Both the position numbers and the translations under genes were made by a program. A model generated the notes under the pieces. The model did no database searches, was not told the origin of the DNA, and saw only the letters and a program-made list of their open reading frames with translations. DNA of 64,000 nt from Noviherbaspirillum suwonense (lineage in GTDB: Bacteria; Pseudomonadota; Gammaproteobacteria; Burkholderiales; Burkholderiaceae_D), in NCBI RefSeq assembly GCF_900182955.1, contig NZ_FXUL01000014.1:1-64000 (forward strand). The letters are read 5' to 3'. Positions 29,494 through 38,369 of the stretch are shown piece by piece (the first letter of the stretch is position 1; each line of letters begins with the position of its first letter).

Positions 29494-29824
29494 GTTGAAG
29501 CAGGCCGATAGGCCGGATTCTGTTACGGCGGCCGGTGTGACCCGGACGCTATGACAGCCATTCCTCTAGGCCGTGAATTACTCCACGGCTCAAGCTTCCT
29601 ACCCGCACGCTCCGCGAGCAACATCAACGCGTGCCTATTTGGAATTGCTCCGGGTGGAGGTTACCGCGTTTCACCGTAACTAAATACGCTCGTCTCTGTG
29701 GCCCTATTCCGCGCCTTGCGACGGACGGCCGTTAGCCGTCACCCTGCTCTATGGAGTCCGGACCTTCCTCCCGCCAGCGTTGCAACGAATCGCAGCGCCG
29801 GCCAGCGGCTGTCTGGCCTGCTTC
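29494..29824 (-). ncRNA. rnpB: RNase P RNA (bacterial type A)
   Basis: The minus strand carries the universal core blocks: GGAGGAAGGTCCGGACTCC, ATAGAGCAGGGTG, GGTGAAACGCGGTAACCTCC, CCCGGAGCAATTCCAAATAG, and CAGAATCCGGCCTATCGG near the 3' end. The 5' GAAGCAGGCC pairs with the 3' GGCCTGCTTC to form P1, which sets the ends. Length about 331 nt. It is the catalytic RNA that matures tRNA 5' ends. Confidence 0.95.
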
Positions 29825-29831
29825 GGGCGCC

Positions 29832-29837
29832 ATTGTA
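29832..29837 (-). promoter_or_regulatory. -10 box of rnpB
   Basis: TACAAT on the minus strand lies eight bases before the predicted 5' end of the RNase P RNA, the expected spacing. A clear -35 is not visible. Confidence 0.6.
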
Positions 29838-29960
29838 GCCGAAGAAGCGACAGTCGCCGCCGCGATTCGCCTTGTTTGGATAGCGGATCGACAAAAGCAC
29901 GTAGAATCATATTATTGACCATAGGCAATTCAACCTGGCATTTCTCCCAGACAGGACAGC

Positions 29961-30755
29961 ATGACTCTCATCCCGCGCCGCCTCGCCCTGGCCTGCATGC
30001 TGTGCATCGCGGCTGCAAGCGCCAGCGCGACGCCGCGCCTGCAGCGCGTGCTCGAAACCCAGACGCTGCGGGTCTGCATCTGGCCCGAGTACTACGGCAT
30101 CACCTACCGCAATCCCAAGACCCGGCTGCTGTCGGGCCTGGATATCGACATCTCGGCCGAATTCGGCAAGGAGCTGGGGGTCGTGGTGCAGTATGTCGAC
30201 AGCGATTTCCAGAAACTGGTCGAGCGGCTGGCAAATGACGAATGCGACGTCGCGATGCACAGCGTCGGCATCACGCCGGCGCGCCGCAGCCAGTTGCAGT
30301 TCACCAAGCCGACCATGCGCAGCGATGTCTACGCGATCGTCTCGCGCACCTCGAACGCGGTGCGCCGCTGGGAAGACCTGGACAAGCCGGGCCGCGTGAT
30401 CGCGGTGCAGGCAGGAACCCTGATGGAGCCGCTGATGCGGCAAACCCTGAAACATGCCCGGCTTCTCGCCGTGCAGCCGCCGCAAACCCGCGAGCAGGAG
30501 GTGGAGTCCGGCCGCGCCGACGCCTTCATGACCGACTTCCCGTACAGCCGGCGCATGCTCGCCCTGACCGACTGGGCGCGCCTGGTCAGCGCGCCGGAGC
30601 CCTTTCACCTGACCGACTACGCGTACGCGCTGGCGCCGGGCGACACCAGCCTGCTGGACCGGATGAACGCGTTCATCGACACCATCCGGCAGGACGGCCG
30701 GTTGCGGCAGTTCGCACGCAAGCACCAGCTTGACGCTATCATCGTCACGCAATGA
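29961..30755 (+). CDS. Periplasmic solute-binding protein, family 3
   Basis: A 264-residue exported protein: a cleavable signal peptide (about residues 1-23, ending SASA) followed by a family-3 binding-protein fold. Typical elements are LRVCIWPEYYGITYRNP, LSGLDIDISAEFGKELG, DVAMHSVGITPARRSQLQFTKP (in adjoining strands) and ESGRADAFMTDFPYS. No ABC permease or ATPase lies nearby. The next gene, 21 bp downstream, is a hybrid histidine kinase with a periplasmic sensor region, so this protein may deliver a ligand signal to that kinase rather than feed a transporter. The ligand is unknown; amino acids are usual for the family. Confidence 0.85.
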   Translation: MTLIPRRLALACMLCIAAASASATPRLQRVLETQTLRVCIWPEYYGITYRNPKTRLLSGLDIDISAEFGKELGVVVQYVDSDFQKLVERLANDECDVAMHSVGITPARRSQLQFTKPTMRSDVYAIVSRTSNAVRRWEDLDKPGRVIAVQAGTLMEPLMRQTLKHARLLAVQPPQTREQEVESGRADAFMTDFPYSRRMLALTDWARLVSAPEPFHLTDYAYALAPGDTSLLDRMNAFIDTIRQDGRLRQFARKHQLDAIIVTQ

Positions 30756-30776
30756 AATGACAGCGGGCAAGCAACC

Positions 30777-33440
30777 ATGATTTTGATACGGCTGGGCCGC
30801 AAGGCCCTGAAGGTGCGGCATTTGCTGGTCGCCGTCGGCGCGCTGTGCGGCATAGGCATACTGGCCGGCACCCTGCTGCTGCTCGACCGCGACCGCAAGG
30901 GCGACCTGCGGGCCGAGGACGAGCGCGGCCTGCTGCTGGCGAGCGTGCTGGAAAGCCATGTCAGCCGCACGCTGTCCAGCGTCGACAACAGCTTCAACGC
31001 GATCAGCCGCGTGCTGCTGCTGCCGTCGGGCCGGGCCGGGCTGCGGCCGGGCGGCGTCGACGTCCAGGCGCTGCTCGACACCATCGCGTCGAGCTCCACC
31101 TACCTGCGCTCGGTGTCGGTGCTGGACGCCGGCGGCCAGGTGGTCAGCAGCTCGAACCGGCAGAATATCGGGCGCAGCTTTTCGATGTCCCAGCTCGGCT
31201 TCCCGAACGAGATCAACAACAGCCTGCAGAACGGCCGGCCGCTTTTCGTGCGCGACCTGCACGAGCTCGACGAACAGACCGACGCCGGCACTGCGAACGC
31301 CTACGCCGAGCGCGGCGTCTATGTGCTGCCGGTCGCCACGCTGCTCAAGATAGGCGGCGTCAATTTGACCCTGCTGGCGCTGGTGAATCCGGCCTACCTG
31401 TTCCCCGACCACCGCGCCGGACCGCGCGACAGCGCAGGTTATGAAGTGCTGTTCGACTACCAGGGCATGGTGCTGGCGGCAACGCCGGATGCGCCCTTCG
31501 CCATCGGCAGCCGCAATGCCCGGCTGCCGATGTACGACCTGCTCAATAACGACAATGAATACGGCCGCTTCGATCTGGTGCGCAAGGACGCCGAAGGCAG
31601 CGAAAGCAGGTACCTGGCGAACTTCCGCGCCAGCCGCAGCTTCCCGGTCGTCGCGGTGGTCGCGCTCTCCGAAGAGCGCGTGCTGGCCAGCTGGCGCAAC
31701 GGCGCCCGCAGCCTGGAGACGATCGGCTTTGCCGCGGCGCTGCTGGCGCTGCTGTACACCGCGGCGCTGCACCGGACCATGGCCGCGGGCGAACGCACCC
31801 GGGAAGAATTGCGCAAGGCCAGGGACGCGGCGGAAACGGCGAACGAAGCCAAGAGCGTTTTCCTGTCCACCATGAGCCATGAAATACGCACGCCCATGAA
31901 CGGCGTGCTGGGCATGGCGGCGGCGCTGCGCGAGACGCCGCTGAATGCGCAGCAGCAGGAGTTTGCCCGCACCATCAGCGAGTCCGGCGAAGCGCTGCTC
32001 GCCATCATCAACGACATCCTGGATTTCTCGAAGATCGAGGCCGGCCACATGGACCTCGACATCGTCGACTGCGCCCTGCTGCCGCTGGCCGAGGGCTGCA
32101 TCGACACGCTCGCAAGCCGCGCCGCGAGCCGCGGCCTGGTGCTCGCCAGCTTCGTCGACCCGGCGCTGCCGGCCATCGTCAGGGCGGACGGCGGCAGGCT
32201 GCGGCAGATCCTGCTGAACCTGGTGGACAATGCAATCAAGTTCACGCCGACCGGCGAAGTGACGCTGCGCCTGACGCTGGCCGGCCAGGCGAACGGCTTC
32301 TGCCGGGTCAACTTCGACATTACCGACAGCGGCATCGGCATCGGCGACCAGGCGCTTGCGCGGCTGTTCCAGCCTTTCATGCAGGCTGACAATTCGATCA
32401 CCCGCAACTACGGCGGGACCGGCCTGGGCCTTTCCATCTGCAAGCGGCTGCTGGAACTGATGGGTTCGCGCATCGAGGTCGACAGCCAGCCGGGGCGCGG
32501 CTCGACCTTCCGCTTCAACCTGGAACTGGGCGTCGCGGCGCCGCCCGCCGTGACGCCGCTGCTGCCGCCCGAGAACGTGCTGCTGCTCACGCCGCTGAGC
32601 CGGCATGCGGACGTTATTGCCGGCTACCTGAACGCGTGGGGCATGCAGCCCCGGCATGCGGCCAGCATGGAGGAAGCGCTGGCATCGGCGCAGGCCGTTC
32701 TTCCAGCGCTGGCCATCATCGACGGCGCATTGCCGCAGGCCGAGGAAGCGGCGCGCATGCTGGCCGCCTCCCATTCCGGCTTGCGGCTGCTGCTGCTGGC
32801 CGACAGCGGCAGCGCGCAGGAGCTTGCCGTGCGCATCGGATTCCATGCGACGCTGCGTCGGCCGTTCCGGCAGGCGGCATTGCAGGAAGCACTGCTGTTC
32901 GCGCTGGAGCGCCGCCATTACATGCTGGGCGCGGCCGAGGCGACGCCAACGGGCGCCGCCGCCCATGCGCCCGACGCCGAGGCGCCCAGCCTGGTGCTGC
33001 TGGTGGAAGACAACCTGATCAACCAGAAGGTCGCGCTGCACCAGCTAAGCCGGCTGGGCTATGCCGCGCATGTGGCGTCGAATGGGGAGGAGGCGCTGAA
33101 GGCCGTGGCGCTGCACGACTACACGCTGGTGCTGATGGACTGCCAGATGCCGCTGCTCGACGGCTTCGAGGCGACGCGCCGCATCCGCGCCGCCGAACGC
33201 GCCAGCGGCCGCCACCTGCCCATCATCGCGATGACCGCGAATGCGGCCGAGGGCGACCGCGAACGCTGCCTGGACGCAGGCATGGACGATTACCTGGCCA
33301 AGCCCATCGTGCGCGACGCACTGGCGTCGATGCTGCGGCAGCATGCCGCGCCGCTTGCTCAGGCCGGGGCGGTCGCGGGCGCGTCGTTGCGCACTGGCAC
33401 CGGCGCTGCGTCCGGCGGCGGCGCGTTGCGGTGGGAATAG
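30777..33440 (+). CDS. Hybrid sensor histidine kinase with two receiver-like domains
   Basis: An 887-residue membrane kinase. Membrane segments at about 15-36 and 317-334 enclose a roughly 280-residue periplasmic sensor (Cache-like by size). The HisKA domain has the phospho-accepting His368 (STMSHEIRTPMNG). The ATPase domain has NLVDNAIKF (N box), DSGIGIG (G1) and GGTGLGL (G2). A degenerate receiver (about 600-712) keeps an Asp near 649 but lacks the acidic pair and conserved Lys. A complete receiver (about 739-860) has Asp788 in LMDCQMP and the Lys in LAKPI. No DNA-binding partner is adjacent. It is probably co-transcribed with the upstream binding protein. The 3' end overlaps the convergent yihY-like gene by 82 bp. 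Confidence 0.9.
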   Translation: MILIRLGRKALKVRHLLVAVGALCGIGILAGTLLLLDRDRKGDLRAEDERGLLLASVLESHVSRTLSSVDNSFNAISRVLLLPSGRAGLRPGGVDVQALLDTIASSSTYLRSVSVLDAGGQVVSSSNRQNIGRSFSMSQLGFPNEINNSLQNGRPLFVRDLHELDEQTDAGTANAYAERGVYVLPVATLLKIGGVNLTLLALVNPAYLFPDHRAGPRDSAGYEVLFDYQGMVLAATPDAPFAIGSRNARLPMYDLLNNDNEYGRFDLVRKDAEGSESRYLANFRASRSFPVVAVVALSEERVLASWRNGARSLETIGFAAALLALLYTAALHRTMAAGERTREELRKARDAAETANEAKSVFLSTMSHEIRTPMNGVLGMAAALRETPLNAQQQEFARTISESGEALLAIINDILDFSKIEAGHMDLDIVDCALLPLAEGCIDTLASRAASRGLVLASFVDPALPAIVRADGGRLRQILLNLVDNAIKFTPTGEVTLRLTLAGQANGFCRVNFDITDSGIGIGDQALARLFQPFMQADNSITRNYGGTGLGLSICKRLLELMGSRIEVDSQPGRGSTFRFNLELGVAAPPAVTPLLPPENVLLLTPLSRHADVIAGYLNAWGMQPRHAASMEEALASAQAVLPALAIIDGALPQAEEAARMLAASHSGLRLLLLADSGSAQELAVRIGFHATLRRPFRQAALQEALLFALERRHYMLGAAEATPTGAAAHAPDAEAPSLVLLVEDNLINQKVALHQLSRLGYAAHVASNGEEALKAVALHDYTLVLMDCQMPLLDGFEATRRIRAAERASGRHLPIIAMTANAAEGDRERCLDAGMDDYLAKPIVRDALASMLRQHAAPLAQAGAVAGASLRTGTGAASGGGALRWE

Positions 33441-34822
33441 ACCCAGGTGAATTCCGCGCCAAGCAGGAAGATCTGCGCCGAGTAATACACCCAGACCAGC
33501 AGCACCGCGAACGATCCCGCCGCGCCGAAGCCGGAGGCGACGCCGCTCTTGCCGATATACAGGCTGATCAGGAATTTGCCGATCGTGAACAGCAGCGCGG
33601 TCACGAGCGCGCCGACCCAGACATTGCGCCAGTCGATCTTCGCATGCGGCATGAACTTGTAGATGGCTGCGAACATCACGGTGACGACGCCGAAGGAAAC
33701 GATGAAGTTGAGCGCCTGCAGGACGAATTCCCAGCCGTCCATCAGGCCGCCGAACCAGGTTCCCAGCGCCGCCAGGCCTGCGCTCAGCACCAGCGACACG
33801 ATCATCAGGAAGCCCAGGCCAAGGATCAGGCCGAATGACAGGAAGCGGGTGCGGATCATGCCCCAGATGCCGTTTTCATTGATGGGCGCCGGCGTGCGCC
33901 AGATACGGTCCAGCGAACTTTGCAGTTCCGCGAACACCGCCGTCGCGCCGACCAGCAGCGTGGCGAAACCGATGATGGTGGCCAGTATGCCCTGACCGGG
34001 ATCGCTGGCCGATTTCAGCAGCTCCTCGACCGCCACCGCGCCCTGCTCGCCCATCAGCCCGCGCAGCTGGGTGACGATTTCGCCGCGCGCGGCATCGGCG
34101 CCGAACACGAGACCGGCGACGCCGATCACGATCAGCAGCATCGGCGCCAGCGAGAACACCGTGTAATAGGACAGCGCCGCACCCATGCTGGGCGCAAAGT
34201 CGTCGACCCAGGAACTGACCGCTGCCTTGATCAGGTGCCATGAGCGGGCCAGGAAGGAACCCTGCGGAATCGGCTTGAAGGCCGGGGCCGCCACGGCGGG
34301 CGCCGGCGCGGCCGGCTTGGGCGGGATAGGCGCCGGCAGCGGCTGCGCGGCCGCTTCGGGCGCGGGCGGCGGGTCGACATGCATCTGGGCTGTCTTGTAC
34401 GCGGTGACCGCGTTGAACAGCGTCCACAGCGACCTGCCGGTGTTCATGAGCTGTCGTGCGGCGCCCGGCTTGGCGCCGGCCTTCGCGCTATGGGCCTTGT
34501 GACGCGCCGCGCCGGCATGCTTCGCCGTCGGCTTGCCGCCAGGCGCGTTCCGGGCCGTCAGGCCAGGCACAGGCTTGGACGCCAGCCGATGGGCCGCTTC
34601 CTGTGGCGTCAGGACGCGCGTGCGCGCTGGCCGCGTGCGGCGCTTGGCCAGCAGCGCCAGGTAGCCCAACGCGGCGGCGCCGAGCACGGCGCCGGTGACC
34701 TTGGCCGGGGTGGCGACCATGTCGGCCAGGTTGCCATCGACCGGCCGGTAATGGATGAGGGTCTCATCCGGCGCATCGGCGCCATCGAGCGGCCCCGATG
34801 GAATATCGCTTACTTTGTTCAT
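33359..34822 (-). CDS. YihY-family inner membrane protein with N-terminal extension
   Basis: A 487-residue protein. Residues about 190-470 form a YihY/UPF0761 domain with roughly six membrane segments (PSMGAALSYYTVFSLAPML, LIVIGVAGLVF, GSFAVLLVWVYYSAQIFLLG). Before it lies a 190-residue extension containing one possible membrane helix (about 43-59) and an Ala/Pro/Lys-rich linker (about 90-185). Family members were once annotated RNase BN, but that activity belongs to another protein; the role of YihY is unsettled. The C-terminal tail (Ala/Pro-rich) is encoded opposite the end of the hybrid kinase gene. Confidence 0.85.
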   Translation of the reverse strand: MNKVSDIPSGPLDGADAPDETLIHYRPVDGNLADMVATPAKVTGAVLGAAALGYLALLAKRRTRPARTRVLTPQEAAHRLASKPVPGLTARNAPGGKPTAKHAGAARHKAHSAKAGAKPGAARQLMNTGRSLWTLFNAVTAYKTAQMHVDPPPAPEAAAQPLPAPIPPKPAAPAPAVAAPAFKPIPQGSFLARSWHLIKAAVSSWVDDFAPSMGAALSYYTVFSLAPMLLIVIGVAGLVFGADAARGEIVTQLRGLMGEQGAVAVEELLKSASDPGQGILATIIGFATLLVGATAVFAELQSSLDRIWRTPAPINENGIWGMIRTRFLSFGLILGLGFLMIVSLVLSAGLAALGTWFGGLMDGWEFVLQALNFIVSFGVVTVMFAAIYKFMPHAKIDWRNVWVGALVTALLFTIGKFLISLYIGKSGVASGFGAAGSFAVLLVWVYYSAQIFLLGAEFTWVYSHRNAPPPDAAPVPVRNDAPATAPA

Positions 34823-35054
34823 AGTGTGGTCCGAGCGGGTCTTTGCAGGATACGGCTACGCCACAAGGCACGGCCGAACTTTAAAAAAGCATAACCCGGC
34901 CCCAAATACCTTATCGGTACGCGGGCGCACATAGGAGTAGCGGAATAACAACATCAGGCGAGATAAAGTTGATGCGGCCCGAGGCTCCGGGTGCGCTGGC
35001 GTACTGTGCCGCGCCGCCAGCAAGCCGATAATGCAATCCTGTAATGGAGGTTCT

Positions 35055-35519
35055 ATGAAGCGATTTTTCCTGACGGTGCTGATGGCATTGTTCGCCTTTA
35101 CCACGCTGACCACCACGGTAGAGGCCAAGCGCCTTGGCGGCGGCGGCTCGTACGGCAGGCAGGCGGGCCGCATGGCGCCCGCGCCATCGGCGCCGATGCG
35201 GCAGGCGCCCGCCCCGACAGCGCCGATGCGGCAGCAGGCGCAACCGGCCCCCGCCTATCCGGCGCCGGCCCCGGCGCAGCAGCAGGCGCGTTCAGGCATG
35301 GGCGGCATGGTGGGCGGCGCGCTGCTGGGACTGGGCGTCGGTTCGATGCTGGGCCATGGCGCGGCCAATAACAACGCCAACAATAACAATGGCAACCCCG
35401 CCGCAGTGAACCAGGATGGCATGCCGGCGCAAAGCAGCGGCGGCGGCGGAAGCTCGCTGCTGATGATGCTGGTGGTCGCCGGTATCGCCTACTTCCTGTA
35501 CCGGCGCTTCAGGCGCTAA
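35055..35519 (+). CDS. Tim44-type leader protein lacking the Tim44 domain
   Basis: A 154-residue protein with a signal peptide or membrane anchor (about 1-24, ending VEAKRLGGGGSYGRQ), Pro/Ala/Gln/Met repeats (about 40-80, including two near copies of APxPxAPMRQ), a Gly-rich hydrophobic segment (81-101), an Asn run, and a C-terminal membrane helix (134-149) ending FRR. This order matches the N-terminal half of betaproteobacterial Tim44-like proteins, which continue into a C-terminal Tim44 domain. Here the frame stops right after the helix and no Tim44-like sequence follows. The ATG has a GGAGG site five bases upstream. The gene may be functional as a short form or be a truncated relic. Confidence 0.72.
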   Translation: MKRFFLTVLMALFAFTTLTTTVEAKRLGGGGSYGRQAGRMAPAPSAPMRQAPAPTAPMRQQAQPAPAYPAPAPAQQQARSGMGGMVGGALLGLGVGSMLGHGAANNNANNNNGNPAAVNQDGMPAQSSGGGGSSLLMMLVVAGIAYFLYRRFRR

Positions 35520-35655
35520 GCGCGGCGGCTGAACATGGCCGCTCAACAGTACTCACACAGCACACAAGCACACAGCACGGACGTCCGGCCCCTGAAACCG
35601 GCACAGGGCCGGACGGAAAGGCCGGCTCATGCCGTTCTCCGGGCGGCGCCGGCAG

Positions 35656-35871
35656 CTAGCGCCGGCAGCGGTGCCGGACCACCTGCACGAAGCAGGCCCA
35701 TTCCCACTCCTCGCGGTAAACCTCGCATCCGTGCTCGATGAAGGTATGCAGCTCGCCGCAGCAATCTGGACATTCCAGGTCGGCCAGCGCCTGCGCCATC
35801 CGGAGCGCGAGTTGATGCAGCTCCTGTTCGATCGCCTGCTGTTCATTCAGGTTATTGCCTGGTTCATTCAT
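35656..35871 (-). CDS. Small cysteine-rich protein
   Basis: A 71-residue product with an N-terminal helix and a CPDCC pair followed by further Cys at about 53, 60 and 69, which suggests a metal-binding fold. GGAG lies eight bases before the ATG. It stands between the Tim44-type leader gene and a membrane transporter-like gene. Not recognised as a named family. The Cys spacing and ribosome site are the only support. Confidence 0.55.
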   Translation of the reverse strand: MNEPGNNLNEQQAIEQELHQLALRMAQALADLECPDCCGELHTFIEHGCEVYREEWEWACFVQVVRHRCRR

Positions 35872-35941
35872 GATGCGCTCCTGTTGCCTTTCAAAGCAGG
35901 TATGGGCGGGGCACGGTTATACAACCCGCGGACGGGGCAAG

Positions 35942-37438
35942 TCACTGCAGCAGCAGGATAGCCAGCCCCAGCAGCCCGACATAGCCAAGCGCATAGGGCA
36001 GGTTCCACAGCGCAAGCCGGTAGCCCGATACTCGTGTCAGCGATTGCACCAGCCCCAGCGTGCCGCTGAACGGACCGAGCATATAAGTCAGCACCGAGCT
36101 GCCGATCAGCGTCAGTGCGAGCAGTTCGGCGTCGATGCCCAGCACCTCCGGCTTCAGCGACTGGCCCAGCAGCGCGATGGCCACCAGAGGATGCACGCCC
36201 GCCATCGCCGCGGCCAGCGCCATCAATGGCATCGCGAGCAGGAAGAGCCTGGTGCCCAGAACATGATGCAGCGCCAGGAACGCCTGGTTGACCGCATGGT
36301 CGACACCGGACAGATGCATTGCGCTGACGAAGAAGCCGGCGGCCAGGAAGATCGCGAACTGGTCTGCAAGGCGCGGCAGGCGCGATGTCATCTGCGTCGT
36401 CGCCGCCCGCATGAACGCGCCGCCCTTGCCCAGCGCCAGGCTCCATCCGAGCGAGAACGGGATGGCGAGCAGCGTGACCACGGTCAGCATGCCTATCTTC
36501 AGCAGCCGGTCGAACACGGCGATCAGCGTGACCATCAGCGCGATGCCCACCAGCATCTGGGACAGATGCCGCAAGGCCGGGCCCAGTGACGCGTGGCCGG
36601 CGTCGGGAAGGGGCGCATCAGGAACGGCCGCCGGCTTGCCGCGCAGTTCGATCAGCCAGAACAATCCCCAGTTGAGCAGCAGTCCGGCCACGCTGAGGCC
36701 CATCAGCATGGGCAGCAGCGCGGTCCATTCGAGATGCAGGCTGTAGAGCACCACGCCCACCACGCCCGATACCGGCGTCCACAGGATGGGCAGCACATAG
36801 CCGTAGATCGTGGACACCGTGGCGAAGCGCTGCGGGTCGCGCAATGGAAAGCTGTCGACGACCGGCGCCAGGCTGGTCAGCATGATGGGCACCGCGGCCA
36901 GGCTCATGAAGGAGCCGCACAGGTAGGCCAGCACGGTCACCACGCAGTTCAGCTGGAACAGCCCGGAAATGCGGGAACGCAGCACGGCCTGGATCGAGGC
37001 GCCGTAAGCGCCGAGCTGGACCGGGATGGACAACAGCGGCAGCACCGCGAACAGCGCCAGCAGGTAAAGCATCTCGCCATGCGCCAGCAGGTACTGCGGC
37101 CAGCCGACGCCGGCGCGCCACAGCATCAGGTAGCCGCCCGCCAGGAACAGCAAGGTCAGCGTGCGGGCAATCGGCCCGCAGGCCGGCAGCGACACCACGA
37201 TGGAGACCAGCGCCAGCACCGATGCCACCGGCATCAGCCACGGCAGGTGGGCCAGCCTGGCGAGCAGGAAAATGACGATGGCGGCCAGGTAGAGCAGGCC
37301 GCGCCATGATCCGGGCGCCGCTGCGGGCCGCGCAGCGGTAGCCGGATCAGCTCGGCTCAATGCGATTCCAGGCTTGCGGTCCAGCGGGCATCCTTGTTCT
37401 CCGTGATGAAAGTCGGCGGGGCGGTGTGCAGGGACCAT
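35942..37438 (-). CDS. Polytopic membrane protein, transporter-like
   Basis: About 498 residues if translation starts at ATG 37438, with roughly twelve hydrophobic segments beginning near residue 50 (GLLYLAAIVIFLLARLAHL). The layout of two sets of helices around a central hydrophilic loop (about residues 275-300) resembles ion-transporter-superfamily carriers, but no diagnostic motif was recognised and no substrate is proposed. The start is uncertain: the ATG lacks a clear ribosome site, and an in-frame TTG near 37360, closer to the first helix, is an alternative. The gene is divergent from the lectin-like lipoprotein gene. Confidence 0.65.
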   Translation of the reverse strand: MVPAHRPADFHHGEQGCPLDRKPGIALSRADPATAARPAAAPGSWRGLLYLAAIVIFLLARLAHLPWLMPVASVLALVSIVVSLPACGPIARTLTLLFLAGGYLMLWRAGVGWPQYLLAHGEMLYLLALFAVLPLLSIPVQLGAYGASIQAVLRSRISGLFQLNCVVTVLAYLCGSFMSLAAVPIMLTSLAPVVDSFPLRDPQRFATVSTIYGYVLPILWTPVSGVVGVVLYSLHLEWTALLPMLMGLSVAGLLLNWGLFWLIELRGKPAAVPDAPLPDAGHASLGPALRHLSQMLVGIALMVTLIAVFDRLLKIGMLTVVTLLAIPFSLGWSLALGKGGAFMRAATTQMTSRLPRLADQFAIFLAAGFFVSAMHLSGVDHAVNQAFLALHHVLGTRLFLLAMPLMALAAAMAGVHPLVAIALLGQSLKPEVLGIDAELLALTLIGSSVLTYMLGPFSGTLGLVQSLTRVSGYRLALWNLPYALGYVGLLGLAILLLQ

Positions 37439-37641
37439 AGTGGCTGCCGCAACCGGTGTCAACGCATCCGCACAGCGGAGTCCGTTTTGCCCAATCCGCT
37501 GCACGGCAGGCAGTTGTTGCGGCACGGTCCTTGCCCTATTATCAACACCAGTCGCGACACAGGCCCACGGCCTGCATCGCGGCATCGCGGCATCCTGCAT
37601 CCGACGCCGCCCAATACCATCCAATAAACCAGGAGACCGCC

Positions 37642-38322
37642 ATGCGCCTGACCAACCGCCTTGCCCTGCTTGCCTCATGCACCGTCCTCTTACCTGCCGT
37701 CGTCGGCTGCGCCGGCAGCATGCCGGGGTCTGCAACCTCAGCCAGCCCGATGACCTTCTTCGTCACCAGCGCCGGTTCCGGCAAGGGCGCCGACCTGGGC
37801 GGCCTGGGCGGCGCCGACCAGATCTGCCAGAACCTGGCGGCCAGCGTCGGCGCCGGCGGCCATACCTGGCGCGCCTACCTGAGCACCAGCGCCAACGGCA
37901 TGGCCGCCGCGGTGAACGCGCGCGACCGCATCGGCCGCGGGCCATGGCAGAACGCCAAGGGCGTGGTGATCGCCAAGGATGTCGAGACGCTGCATGGCGT
38001 CAATAACCTCAACAAGGACACCGCGCTGACGGAAAAGGGCAACCGGATCAATGGCCGCGGCGACCAGCCCAACCTGCATGACATCCTGACCGGCTCGCAG
38101 CCGGACGGCCGCGCCTTTGGCGGCGACAAGGACATGACCTGCAGCAACTGGACCAGCAGCGGCACCGGCTCCGCCGTGGTCGGCCACCATGACCGCACCG
38201 GGCTGGACCAGTCGCCGCCGGCGATGTCGTGGAATTCATCGCACCCATCGCGCGGATGCGGGCAGGAAGCGCTGGCCGCGACCGGCGGCGGCGGACTCCT
38301 CTACTGCTTCGCCGCGAAGTAA
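37642..38322 (+). CDS. Lectin-like exported lipoprotein
   Basis: A 226-residue lipoprotein. The signal peptide ends in the lipobox VVGC with Cys23. The mature part starts with a short Ser/Ala linker and then a single domain: FFVTSAGSGKGADLGGLGGAD, ICQNLA, WRAYLST, RDRIGRGPWQNAKG and the C-terminal CSNWTSS and GCGQEALAATGGGGLLYCFA segments. This resembles the collagen XV/endostatin-like or lectin-type domain found in bacterial surface lipoproteins. Four Cys residues in the mature domain could form disulfides. AGGAG precedes the ATG by six bases. Ligand unknown. Confidence 0.72.
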   Translation: MRLTNRLALLASCTVLLPAVVGCAGSMPGSATSASPMTFFVTSAGSGKGADLGGLGGADQICQNLAASVGAGGHTWRAYLSTSANGMAAAVNARDRIGRGPWQNAKGVVIAKDVETLHGVNNLNKDTALTEKGNRINGRGDQPNLHDILTGSQPDGRAFGGDKDMTCSNWTSSGTGSAVVGHHDRTGLDQSPPAMSWNSSHPSRGCGQEALAATGGGGLLYCFAAK

Positions 38323-38369
38323 TACCGATCCCGGGCACGGCGCACCGGATGAGGCCGATGGCTCCGATT

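Noticed and set aside
29494-29824. Protein-coding gene in the rnpB interval
   Set aside because: The segment matches the universal core of RNase P RNA; open frames across it are accidental.
29907-33041. Open minus-strand frame of about 1044 codons opposite the binding protein and hybrid kinase
   Set aside because: It crosses two clear genes, has no domains, and is a composition shadow.
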